Source of the DNA: Nemophila menziesii
Lineage: Eukaryota > Streptophyta > Magnoliopsida > Boraginales > Hydrophyllaceae
Length of the DNA stretch: 64,000 nucleotides
Assembly (NCBI GenBank): GCA_029959085.1
Contig: JARWIR010000061.1
Span: forward strand, 2,232,001 to 2,296,000
Direction of reading: 5' to 3'
Position 1 is the first letter of the stretch. Each line of letters begins with the position of its first letter. This document shows, in pieces, positions 35,260-45,172 of this stretch. A program made the position numbers and the translations under genes. The notes beneath the pieces were generated by a model. The model saw nothing but the letters and a program-made list of their open reading frames with translations, had not been told where the DNA came from and searched no databases.

Positions 35260-35267
35260 GAAAAGAG

Positions 35268-36584
35268 ATGACTAACAGAACCGGTGATTTTCGAAGAACT
35301 GCTCCTAGAAGAAAGACCACCATTGGTGGTTCACAAGAACAAGCTATTGAGATTCCTGATTCGCGTCCTAAACGAAAAATTAACGAAGTTAAGCTTGATT
35401 CTAACAGAAAAGAAATCACAGGTCTAAAGCGGAGATTGATTGATGAGATAGAAAGTGAGATGGAACAAGAAGAGGAAATTGCGAAGAACATTGAGAAGGA
35501 AACTGAACAAGAGATTCCGGAAGCAACTGTTCAAAAACCCCCGCGTATGAAGATGTGGGCCCACAAACCTAAGAGGGTCTACACTTGTTGGAATACTCAG
35601 GTTCGTGAAAGAATTGAATTTTTGAAATTTGGTGAGGAGACGAATTTTCCTAAGGGTATTATGAGTAGTGATTACAAGGAATATGCTGTGACATGTGCTA
35701 AGTTTGGTTGGAAAGAGTTACAAGAAAGGAAGCTTGAGTTTATTCCTACTTTTGTGCGAGAATTTTACGAAGGTTTAGCTACCTCACATGATGCCATTGA
35801 TATCCGCAAAAAGGTAGTTCCTTTCTCTATTGAACGTATTCGGAAATCATTGAAACTACCCAACTTTTCTGGAACATGCCCCTTCCAAGAAACTCTTAAT
35901 GACCCTTCCTTTGATTTTGAATCCCTTTGGGGGACCGTGCTTGTTAATGGGACTAGCCCAATTCCTGAAGGTGAAAGGTATCCTGGACAGTTTTACAGCA
36001 GTAGTTTGACACCTCGTGCTAAGGTTTGGTCTCGTTTCATAATACCCACTTTCTTTGGTATTAAACACACTTCCGAGTTGAAGAAAGAGCACATATTTGT
36101 TATTAAGTGTATTTTGGAGGAGAAACCATTTGATGTTGCTAAGATCATTTATGATACAATCATGGAGTTCGCGAAATCACCAATGAAACAACAAAATCTG
36201 AAGTTTCCTTGTACTATTACTCAGTTGTGTTTAGACGCAAAGATTCCGCGTAAGAACGCAGATATTGATACTGTTTCAGTTGGTGTGAGTATAGCTTTGA
36301 GCACAATCAAGAACATCCATGAAGAAGCAACACGAGCTACAAGAAGTCCAAGAACTCCTCAATCAAAGAAAGCGAAAACTGTACCTGAGTTGGAAGCAAA
36401 GATTCAGGTGTTGGAAGAGAATCAGGAGAGGATGATTGCTACCTTGGGAAACGTTACAAAAGAATTGGACCTGCTTCGAAATTTAATCCTAGGCGTAAAT
36501 ACACTTCAAAACGCGATTTATGATGCTGTTACGCGAGATAAAGGTCCAGAACGCAACACCGATAACCAGCCTCGCGCTGGTTAA
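35268..36584 (+). CDS. element A ORF2, coiled-coil protein of unknown role, intact
   Basis: 438 residues, in the place where Athila relatives carry a so-called env-like gene. The N-terminus is basic (FRRTAPRRKTTIGG), followed by an acidic helix rich in Glu (about 62-90). A globular middle (about 100-330) contains FVREFYEGLATSHD near 160 and KKVVPFSIERIRKSL near 180. This part looks like the putative plant transposon protein domain (PF20167 type). A C-terminal coiled coil (about 370-415, VPELEAKIQVLEENQERM) follows. No hydrophobic segment long enough for a signal peptide or membrane anchor is seen, so an envelope role is not supported. The open frame in A and near-open frame in B suggest that it was kept by selection. 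It could be a nucleic-acid or particle-associated factor; this is inference. Confidence 0.85.
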   Translation: MTNRTGDFRRTAPRRKTTIGGSQEQAIEIPDSRPKRKINEVKLDSNRKEITGLKRRLIDEIESEMEQEEEIAKNIEKETEQEIPEATVQKPPRMKMWAHKPKRVYTCWNTQVRERIEFLKFGEETNFPKGIMSSDYKEYAVTCAKFGWKELQERKLEFIPTFVREFYEGLATSHDAIDIRKKVVPFSIERIRKSLKLPNFSGTCPFQETLNDPSFDFESLWGTVLVNGTSPIPEGERYPGQFYSSSLTPRAKVWSRFIIPTFFGIKHTSELKKEHIFVIKCILEEKPFDVAKIIYDTIMEFAKSPMKQQNLKFPCTITQLCLDAKIPRKNADIDTVSVGVSIALSTIKNIHEEATRATRSPRTPQSKKAKTVPELEAKIQVLEENQERMIATLGNVTKELDLLRNLILGVNTLQNAIYDAVTRDKGPERNTDNQPRAG

Positions 36585-36646
36585 GATACGTTTTCTAAAC
36601 TTTCCTCTTAGTGTATATTAGTTTCAATGCTTTATTGAGTCTTTTC

Positions 36647-36666
36647 GAGTCGTGGGGACACGACTC
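36647..36666 (+). promoter_or_regulatory. GGGA-loop hairpin behind ORF2
   Basis: GAGTCGTG (36647-36654), loop GGGA, CACGACTC (36659-36666): a perfect 8-bp stem 62 nt after the ORF2 stop and directly before a GAGTTTGGGGT copy. Equivalents are at 55266-55281 (D), 62757-62776 (E, minus) and near 11397-11416 (C, minus). Confidence 0.65.
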
Positions 36667-37306
36667 ATTTTTGAGTTTGGGGTGGGGTTCGTTGCCTCAT
36701 CCCAATTTTTATGTGTTATTTGCTTTATTTGCTTTCAATAAAAGAATTTTCGGAGTTGCGTTTGACTATAGAAATTTTTTTAAGCATACTTTTGATAAAT
36801 CTATGATAGTAAATAGTGGATTTTAGGGATTGATATAAAACGCACTTACAATTGCATGCAAACATAGGTAATTGATAGGAAAAATTAATTAACAATGCAA
36901 ATGAAGTAAGCTTGTACTCAAGGAATATGTTTGGTGTGTAGAAAGTGAAATCCTAATTAGTAGAGAACCCACCTAGATATGAACTAAAGACAAGCTATGT
37001 ACTTAGGAAAATGATAGGGGCAGTTCTTTATTAGCCATTTGTGCCTTTTTAGCCTTCTATCCCTTGTATTAATTATTATCCGTCTTAGCCCACTTTGAGC
37101 CTGTAGCCTTTTCTTTGTAGCCACGATATAAGCCATTATCCCTTAGATTATTAGGCATGACCATATGACCCGCACTTGAATCATAATCCTGAGACATGTC
37201 TCGAGCTTGAGTTTGGGGTGGTGGGACCACATATGGGGAATTAAATGGGTAGGGATCGATGTGTTTTGTATTGTAACACAATTGCAGATGATATATACTT
37301 GTAACC

Positions 37307-37424
37307 CTTTGCCGGGAATGAAGAAAAATGAAAAAGAAGGAAAAAATGAAAATTTTTGAAAAATCATACAGTAGGATCCGGGAACCCGGATTCATCAAAA
37401 CCGGGAACCCGGTTTGCTTCTGTA

Positions 37425-37465
<41 letters not shown>

Positions 37466-37512
37466 AAAGAAGAGAAAAAGAAAAATATGAATGAATAAAA
37501 CATCCGGCAAAG
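37307..37512 (+). promoter_or_regulatory. long-range stem CTTTGCCGG with CCGGCAAAG
   Basis: The left arm 37307-37315 pairs perfectly with the right arm 37504-37512. The roughly 190-nt loop is purine-rich and includes GGGAACCCGG copies and a 38-base poly(A) (37426-37463). The arms are at the same place in B (perfect) and D (one U-G pair), and weakened in C and E. Confidence 0.55.
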
Positions 37513-37636
37513 TGGAATTGTCTGAAAATCATCTTGTTAATAGTGGGTAGACATGGGACGCTAAATTGTTGCGTATATGGGTGAGTGAGAACATCTTTTT
37601 GAGCATTAACTCAAGCTCGAGGACACTGTTGATGGT

Positions 37637-37664
37637 AAGTGAGGAGAGAGCCAAAAGCTCACTT
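37637..37664 (+). promoter_or_regulatory. conserved hairpin AAGTGAG / CTCACTT
   Basis: A 7-bp stem with the 14-nt loop GAGAGAGCCAAAAG. The 24-nt core is nearly invariant in all five elements, making it the best conserved noncoding stretch of the group. Confidence 0.7.
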
Positions 37665-38041
37665 CAAATTTACCAAATATACATCCATACCCGTCCTTAA
37701 GCCAATATTATAACCGTAAAGACCTCGTGATTCCTAAGTGCATAGTGAATTTATGATTCTGTTGATAGGGAATAGACTAGGTGGAGCGTTCAAAGCGATT
37801 TAGGATTAATGACCACCCTATAGCCATCATACAGAGATGAGTACAAGTGTAACCTTCAAGCATTGCGACTTTAATTTTATGATTGAGATTATTTATATTT
37901 GATGTTGCATGATTAGTGTATGTAGATGTTAATTTTTAAAGTTTGCTATATGAGATTTATCTTAGGAATTGCTTTAGGGTTTATTTGCTAGCTTCTATGT
38001 GTTTATACGTTTGCTTCTACCCCTCGTTTTATTTTGTTTTG

Positions 38042-38077
38042 CTCTGTCGGGACGACAAAGGTTTGAGTTGGGGGTCT
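38042..38077 (+). promoter_or_regulatory. element A pre-PPT hairpin and polypurine tract
   Basis: CTCTGTCG, loop GGA, CGACAAAG (38042-38060, one mismatch) is followed by 17 nt with GAGTTGGGGGT and then the 3' LTR at 38078. The tract should prime plus-strand DNA. Confidence 0.8.
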
Positions 38078-39640
38078 TGATGTCTCCCTAATTGTTCTTA
38101 TTTTAGACCCTTAGGAGACATCATTTTTGGTGTTTATTTAATTAATTCGATAGACTTTTGAATGAAATATGCAATAATTCGGATTTCCCTTTTTATTTCT
38201 AGCATTTTTGAATTATTAAACTTTTGCGCGTAATATTGGTATTTTTAGTGTAAAGTTTACAGGTTTTTAGATGTTAGCTAGGAAAGGAATCCGAAGATAA
38301 AGTCAAAGATCAAAAGATAGAGTCAAGACTTGAAGAGAAATCCCGAAGATTTTATTTTAGAGCGAAAAATCCATTTTCCAGGCCCTTGATTGCTGTTTTC
38401 GAGGTACTTAAGAGCTGATTGAGCCGCTGACCTTTGAAGAGAAAACATTCCTTATCGAAGTACGGAACTTTAGCAACTGGAATGAGGTCAATCGGAGTTG
38501 TAACGCATCGGGAAAAGCAGTTTTAGTGGAGGCCTGTCATCAGTTACGGGATTTTGGGCTTAAAAAGTGGGCTTGGACATTTAATTAGGCTTTTATTTTC
38601 TGGTCCAAGCCCTAGTCCGAATTTTTAACTATAAAAGGAGGTCTGGACTCTTATTTTAAACACAATTCACTTTCCACAAGATTAAAAACACCAGAGAAGC
38701 TACAGCAGGAAGAAAGGAGAAGCTACAAGAGCTGGAGTGGGTCTATAGCTCCGTTCGTAGTCATTCTTATTCCGAAAATTAGGTTTTTCTTTTATTTTAA
38801 TTTTGTACGAACATGAATTCCATTTCTTTTTATTTAGTTTTTAATTTTAATATGAGCTAAATTTCCATTAGTGCTTGAGAACAAAACAATGGGTGAATCT
38901 TGATTTTATTATTATAACGAATGTTGAATTTGGGTTTTTATTGAATTAAATTAAATTAGGGCTTTTACTCTTTTCGACAATTTGTGAATGTTTACTGATT
39001 TTAGAGTCGCGAACTAAAATTAGGTATTAGTATCTAAGCTATTCCATATATGTGGCGTATGGATCATCCTGACGGGGGGTTTAGGTACAGAAATAATTGT
39101 TCAATCTAGGATAAAAACTATTGATTCTGACGAACTTAGTTAATCCTAGGGCCAATGTGGTAATAAATCTTAATCATCCAACGGTGGATCATATTTACCC
39201 TGACGGGACTAGTGACACTTTAGGATCGCCTTATAGTCCACCCTGACGGGGGTATAAGGATATTAGAATCCCGACCATTGTAATTGACTGATTTAACCCT
39301 TAAACAACATAAGTTAGAAAGTAAAATTAGGAAGATCCTTGCGTTCTCAAGTACTACATCTCATATTGCGTTTTCATACATTTTACTTGCGTCTTAGCTT
39401 TTACTTGCATTTATAATTTGTCTTTCATTTAGTAGAATTAATAAACAAAACCAAAACAAACAATTTATTGTCTTTTATTTTCATAAGTGCATCAATCACT
39501 ATTTGCATAAACATTGTGATCAACCATCCGTCCTTGGAACGAATCTGATTATCAGAATTACTACTTGGGACAACCGTACACTTGCGGTTGTGGTTCGATT
39601 ATTATTTGCATTTATTTTTAGAACACACAAAGGACCACCA
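38078..39640 (+). repeat. element A 3' LTR
   Basis: 1563 bp. It reads the same as the 5' LTR throughout, including the 46-bp inverted repeat, TATA box and CCTGACGGG cluster. Followed by the TSD GTAAT. Confidence 0.95.
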
Positions 39641-39645
39641 GTAAT

Positions 39646-40795
39646 ACTTAGTCAGGATTCTAAATTCCCCAAGCTTAGACCTTGAGAGCGACTAAGGGGG
39701 CTACGTCACAACCAAGAAGTGATTTCAAATAGGGTTATCAAACGCCACTAAGGCCCTAAGCAAATACTGCAATCTTGGTGATACGGTGGTTAAAACAAAC
39801 CCTAATGACTATCTAGTTAGAAGTATGTTTTGTCAGAACTGCTATCGACACTAGACATTATGTGGTGGTTCAATAGTTAAACACCCTGTCAAGGAGACCA
39901 TCTAACTACTCTTAAAACAATCCTAAAGTGATCAGTTCTAGGAAAGACATTAAATCAAAACACATAAGCAAATATAAAGTAAGAAGCTAATATCAGATTA
40001 AAACATATAATTCCCAAAGAAACTTAGATAGAAGAATTAGAAATCATAGATTATACATATGCAAAACCCAAGCTATGGGGAGTTTAGTTCATACCTGAAG
40101 GAAATAAACTAAAAGAAATAACAAAAGACATCATCTTGCTCTCTACGATAAACTGGAAGAATAAAACTCTAAGAACTAATTACTATGAGGCAAGGATGAT
40201 TTACAAGTGATATATGGGTGTATTTATAGGTGTTTAGAAGTCCTAATTCGTTTTCTTGAGGAAGAGTTAAGGTAATGGACTTCTAGCCCAACTCAAATTC
40301 GTATGGAAATAAAGATAAACACTGCTGAGCTGTTTTGAGTGTATCTTCTTCGTTATTGGTCGGATTTTGCTCCATAAGATACCAAAAGAATCGCAACAGA
40401 ATTATCTAGGCCCTATAGAAGGAAAACATCAGATTCGGCCTATTTCTTAGGTAAAAACGCCCATCTTTGGACGTGTATGCAGAATCCCAGATTTAGGCAG
40501 CTTTTCCTTTTCCATCTTTTTAGCAATTGTTTCCTTATCTCCAATTACTATGCAAATCTCTTTCCATAAGTTGTTGTCTTTGACTTGGACTCTAATTAAG
40601 CTCCATAATCATCTTTAAAGCTACACACTAAATAAACAATTAAACCCAATATGCTCTAAAAATAATAATTCTACAAATCAAGACTCAAAACAGGAGAGTG
40701 CACTAAAACTCAAGAAAATCGACATTATTGACTTCTAAATCACTTAAAATGATGTCTCATCCTAACATTAATCTATCACAAATGAGGAGACATCA
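39646..40795 (-). repeat. element B 5' LTR, second segment (1150 bp)
   Basis: Continues from 26775 after removal of A. 378 plus 1150 equals the 1528 bp of the 3' LTR. Followed by TSD TTATC. Confidence 0.93.
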
Positions 40796-40800
40796 TTATC

Positions 40801-40906
40801 CCAATCTAGAATTGAGTTCGGGTGTTGGTAGTCATACCAATCGCTTTCACTTCCGGTTAAAAAGAACTGGAACATAAGATAGTACATCTATTCTTGTGTG
40901 ACACCC
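40801..40906 (-). pseudogene. element C gag, middle piece
   Basis: Continues the gag of 17500-18006 after element B is removed. It aligns with the B gag near 25620-25730 (the region encoding WLERQ and the following segment). It ends at the S1 insertion, TSD CACCC (40902-40906). Confidence 0.75.
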
Positions 40907-42469
40907 TGACGTCTCCTCATTTGTGATAGATTTATGTTAAGATGAGACATCATTTTTAGTGATTTAGGAAGTCTTTGAGTCGCTTTTCTTGAGAAATATT
41001 ACACTTTACTATTTTGAGTCTTGATTTAGTAAATTATTGTTTTTAGAGCATATTGGGTTTAATCATTTATTTAGTGTGAAGCTTTAAAGATAATTATGGA
41101 GATTAATTAGATTCCAAGTCAAAGACTAAGAGATATGGAAAAAGATAAGCATGGTAATTGGAGATAAGGAAAGAAAAGATAAAATCATGGAAAAGGAAAA
41201 GTTGCCATAATCGTGAATTTCACCACCCACGACCACAAATCAGCTTATATCTCAAAATCAATGTAAAATTTGGAGAAACGGTCAAGAGCAAAGTTAAATA
41301 TCTTTCAGAGACGATGAATTTCGACTACTCATACACGTTAAACGGATGATTATTGAAGTTTTTAGGATCAAAACAAAAACGGGCCTGATTCCATGTTTTA
41401 GGGTTACGAATTTGAGTTGGGCTTGGAGTCCACTACTTACCTTCTCCTTCAAGAAAACGAATTAGGGTTCCTAAACACCTATAAATACGCCCTTATACCA
41501 TTGTAAACATGTCTTTGCTCAGTTTCAAGCTTAGGCTTAGTCCTTGCTTGTATTTTCTTAGTTTTAAACAATAGCTTAGTCCTTTAATTTATTATTCATC
41601 CTTAGAATCAAGCTATTCATCCAAGAAGCAAGCTGACCTATAGAGGAAGACAAGAAGAAGAAGTTGGAGAGTGACAAACTCCTCTTCTACATCTCACCTT
41701 CTCCATATTTATGGTAATTAGCTATAGATTTATGCTCAACCATCTTTCTAAGCTTTTATTCTGTAAGTTTTACTTTTAATTGTTGGGTTATTATTTTGTC
41801 TTTAATTCCATAATACTATTTTTTATTTTAATTGATTTGAGCTTGGTGTATATTGTTATTATGTGTTTTGACTTATTGTTACAACCCTAGATTTGGCCAA
41901 TCTTAGGATTATTCTTAGATATTGACAACACCACATAATCGTCTAGTTTTGATCCTTTGCCTAACTAGATAGCCATAAAGGTTTGATTTAATCACCAATC
42001 ATTACTCAAGAATCCTTGGTAGTGGAGAGGTTGCTCCTAAGCCTAGTAGAGGCTAGGTAGAATTTAGAATCCTGGTTAATATATAATGCTTAATCCGTGA
42101 CAGGTTAGAATAACGACTTTGTAAAATAAGACTCATATTAGTGACCCTAATCTATTAGACTTACATCCATATTTATTTATCTGCATTCTTATTTATTGTT
42201 TCTCATCAGATAGTTATTCATATTATTTTATCTTTTTATATTTTATTCTAAAACATCTAAATTCATCTACGCTTGTTAAATATAAGTAGATCTAACGGAT
42301 TAAATCCCTGCGAACGAACTTGACTTATCATTAAAACTTGCAAACGACCTGTGATACTTGTAGTGAGCTCCGTGGTTCACTTGCAGTGAGTTCCGTGGTT
42401 CTCAAGGGTGTGTGCTCTTTATTATTATCTTTATTTATCTATTATTTTATCACACCTTTTCCCCCACCA
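40907..42469 (+). mobile_element. solo LTR S1, B-like family
   Basis: 1563 bp from TGACGTCTCC to CCCACCA, flanked by CACCC (40902-40906 and 42470-42474). The 46-bp inverted repeat is at 40907-40952 and a TATAAATA box at 41480-41487. No interior remains, as after recombination between the two LTRs of one element. Confidence 0.9.
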
Positions 42470-42474
42470 CACCC

Positions 42475-42686
42475 TTAATGATGTAGGCATAACAAATCTG
42501 CATGAATTTCTGAATATAATGAACCTGATCCTGATGTGCAGCACCACTAAATCGGCCATAACTAAAAAAATGTTCAATCATGCCTGGATCAGGCATGAAT
42601 TTAGCGGCTTGGATTTCTGGAGTGCGGATTCCTCTAGGTTGCACTCTGAATGAGATGGGAAGATCTAGATTTCTCGGACTTGTCAT
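42475..42686 (-). pseudogene. element C gag, N-terminal piece
   Basis: ATG at 42686, then FRVQPRGIRTPEIQAAKF and IQKFMQICYAYI. This matches the gag N-terminal core of B (FHVQPIGYRPPEIPNIKF, IQKFMQICDAYI). Confidence 0.82.
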
Positions 42687-42797
42687 ATGAATAACTTGAA
42701 ATAAACAAAACTAAAAAGAAAAGCATAAAATAGAACTAACTGAAATAAATGAACAAGGACTAACGATGTAGCCCCAGGAACAGCTCTTAAAACTTGA
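42687..42797 (-). other. element C leader with decayed primer binding site
   Basis: About 110 bp between gag and the 5' LTR. The PBS position (about 42771-42792) has drifted from the group consensus but keeps the GGGGC core and the AAGTTTT spacer next to the LTR. Confidence 0.6.
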
Positions 42798-44219
42798 TGG
42801 CAGTTGGTGTGTGATAAAATAATGATATAAAACATACGAACTATCACCTTAACCAAACACGTTACTCATTGCAAGTATCACAGATCGTACGCAAATTTTA
42901 ATGATAAGTATAATTCGTCCTTAGAGACTACGAAATTTAGGGAGAACTTATGCAAATATAAAGTGTAATTAAGGAAGCTAGAAGAATAATACGCTGAAAA
43001 GAAAAGACTTTGAAATATTTGTTTGGGTTTTTAAGACTCTAAAAATTAACTAAATAAAGTATAGACAGGAAATAAATAAAAAAGAAAGAAGTAGTATGAG
43101 AGTTTAGCTCGAGATATAACAAGTAATCCCCACTAGCCTTGTGTTATAACCTATTTATGTAAGAGAGAATTGTGTGATATGCAATAGCCAAGATTCTAGA
43201 TTCTTCCTAACCCCCTTTCGGGTGGACTTAGGTGCGACCTAACAATTATCGGGAGACTTGGGTAAGGGGACCCTGCGCAATGATCAGTGATTAATCTCAA
43301 ACCCTTTTGGGTGACCATCTAACTACTATCGTAATCCTATATGTAGGCCTCCGCAAGAACTACTGACAATAAGTCAAAGCACATAAAAAACAGAGATAGC
43401 AACACTAATTCAATTAAATGTAAAATACATGCCAAATTAAAATAGATATAAAACAAGTCTAGGGTTCATACCCATATCCTAATCTCAACATAAATAGAAT
43501 TGGTTTATACTAGAGAAAGAAAGAAAGTAAATTACAAAGTTGAAGGGTTGGAAAGGCATGAGGAGTGTCCAACTCCTTCTGGTATTCTCTTCTCTTGATG
43601 TAAGCTTCTTCTTGGTCTTTAGATGATTGAGAACTGATCAAGGATGATTTCTATAAGGTAGGAATGTATATATATAGGCCCTTGGTCGAATTTAGGAGTA
43701 GTCCCCAAGTTAAGGAGTCTTGATCTTACCAAAATTAGTATTCCTAACTTGTAGGAAAGGATAAGCCTTTACAAATATTGATTTGGTCATATCTCCTTCG
43801 TTACTTATCGTAATTGAAAACAACCGCGTTTGAAAGATCCATCTGCTCATATAAAAAGTTTCTCCTAATTCTAGGCCGATTTTCTGTAGCAATTTAATTA
43901 GTGGACGTATGTGCAATTTTGACAGCTTCTTTACTTTCCAAATATATCCAAACTGATTCTTTTTTACTTTGACTAAGGTATTTTCTTTACTTTTACACTT
44001 CAAATCAGTTTCCATAGGTGTAATAACTTGCATATAACCAAGTGTTACACAAAAAGCACACAAATTACGCGCAAAAGCTCACAAAATATCAACACACCTA
44101 AAACTAGACAAGAAAGTACAAAGTATGAATAAATGAGGAAAATCCCAAAATAAATTACTAAATAACCCTAAAATGATGTCTCTAGTATAGATTAATATAT
44201 CTCAAATAAAGAGACATCA
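42798..44219 (-). repeat. element C 5' LTR
   Basis: 1422 bp. The plus strand starts TGGCAGTTGG and ends GAGACATCA. The 46-bp inverted repeat is at 44174-44219. This is the full copy for which 9676-9992 is the truncated partner. Confidence 0.85.
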
Positions 44220-45115
44220 CTTTCCTAGACATACCCGATTAGGCTAAATAAATCATAACCATTAATAGTATGCTAAAGTAGCAAACACTGAATCAAAATA
44301 TTAAGAGACTGACCGTACTAAGGGTATTCGTTAAACGTCTCACACAATGAAGAAAAAAGCATAACTTTTTCATTTCCCTTTGCCACCACATATACACATG
44401 TGGTATCACTCACGTATTTTGGTATTCATATTGCGTATGTCATTCTATCAAAAATACCGTATAAATGTATAATTAGACAATCCTCCTTGTTTAAAATGAA
44501 GTCTTCAATCAATCAAACCTTATATAAATCAATTAAGATTTCACATTTAGTAAGATAGACTAGTAGATAGTGGGATCTACCTCGATCACAAATGAAATTA
44601 CCATGTCACATACATGATTGTGATATCATCTTAACACTTTGTTAATGATACCTTCATAAACTCATTTTACTATGTAAAAAAGGTTTTTCATACACATAAG
44701 CCAGCCTCATCCTTGCGCATCTCATATTCCAAAGATTGTTCCCCATGTGAGAGGGAAAACCATGTCTACCAAACATACTTTATTGTCCATATATATAAAT
44801 AACAATTAAGTTTCAACATAGAAACAAAAATATGATAAATAAAAATGAATGCAATTTTCAGTTTATAATAGACTACGTCAATATTGCACACTGTCTTCCA
44901 GTTATAATACATCAGATTCTTCTTAATCATATAGATTTAAGATGACTCAATAACACATCTCTAGTGATGGGTTTGACAAAAGTTTTACATGTGTCTTGTA
45001 TGTGGATATATATTGCAAAGATGTTTTCTTATGTGCAATGATGTCTCTGATATATTTATACTTCATATTTGCATGTTTGGTCAAATTGTGATACTTTCGG
45101 ACTTTCTTATGACCC
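44220..45115 (-). pseudogene. Ty1/Copia remnant: RNase H end and 3' flank
   Basis: The minus-strand translation from about 45078 reads LTKHANMKYKYIRDIIAHKK followed by a TSLQYIST segment. This matches the end of Copia RNase H (TKHIDVRYHFIRD...) where the region after the His contacts the template. A stop follows at about 44930. The rest down to 44220 is AT-rich and could be the 3' flank or LTR of the same element, but I found no ends. Elements C and E abut it on either side. Confidence 0.68.
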
Positions 45116-45172
45116 TGGTGGGGTTAGGTATGATAAAATAATGAATAAGTAAGATAAGAATAAAGGACACAC
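45116..45172 (-). repeat. element E 3' LTR, outer end
   Basis: TGGTGGGGTTAGG... matches the reverse of the S1 end (TGGTGGGGGAAAAGG...). It ends at CACAC, the target site of D. Confidence 0.78.

Larger units (their letters stand above)
26776..39640 (+). mobile_element. element A: complete young Athila-type Gypsy retrotransposon
   Basis: 12,865 bp with two 1563-bp LTRs in which I found no difference on reading, TSD GTAAT (26771-26775 and 39641-39645), PBS, open gag-pol, open ORF2, and hairpin plus polypurine tract. Nothing needed for a retrotransposition cycle is visibly broken. It sits in the 5' LTR of B. Identical LTRs mean insertion was recent relative to the substitution rate. Confidence 0.95.
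18007..40795 (-). mobile_element. element B: non-autonomous Athila-type element, holding element A
   Basis: 3' LTR 18007-19534 and 5' LTR 26398-26775 joined to 39646-40795. Both total exactly 1528 bp once A and one TSD copy are removed. TSD TTATC lies at 18002-18006 and 40796-40800. The interior of about 6.9 kb holds ORF2 (broken), a palindrome island and a gag-protease-integrase-tail frame. No RT, RNase H or integrase core lies between protease and the integrase tail. The two LTRs differ at a couple of dozen places by eye, so B is clearly older than A. S1 and S2 carry closely related LTRs. Confidence 0.9.
9676..44219 (-). mobile_element. element C: old Athila-type Gypsy element, host of the left nest
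   Basis: Minus-strand element in pieces: truncated 3' LTR (9676-9992), 3' noncoding part, ORF2 traces, palindrome island, gag-pol (13023-18006, 40801-40906, 42475-42686), leader with decayed PBS and full 5' LTR (42798-44219). It is interrupted by element B, which itself holds A, and by solo LTR S1. It has many frameshifts and stops, so it is old and inactive. Removing the two insertions and their TSDs restores a continuous gag alignment, which proves the order of events. The right flank after the 5' LTR is CTTTC; the left flank was lost with the rest of the 3' LTR. Confidence 0.85.

Noticed and set aside
35268..36584. Envelope-like gene
   Set aside because: No signal peptide, membrane helix or cleavage site is visible, so position alone is not enough.
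39503..39685. 60-codon frame across the end of the A 3' LTR
   Set aside because: Chance frame spanning LTR end and B LTR.
43710..44063. 117-codon frame in the C 5' LTR
   Set aside because: Lies wholly in LTR; no protein similarity.
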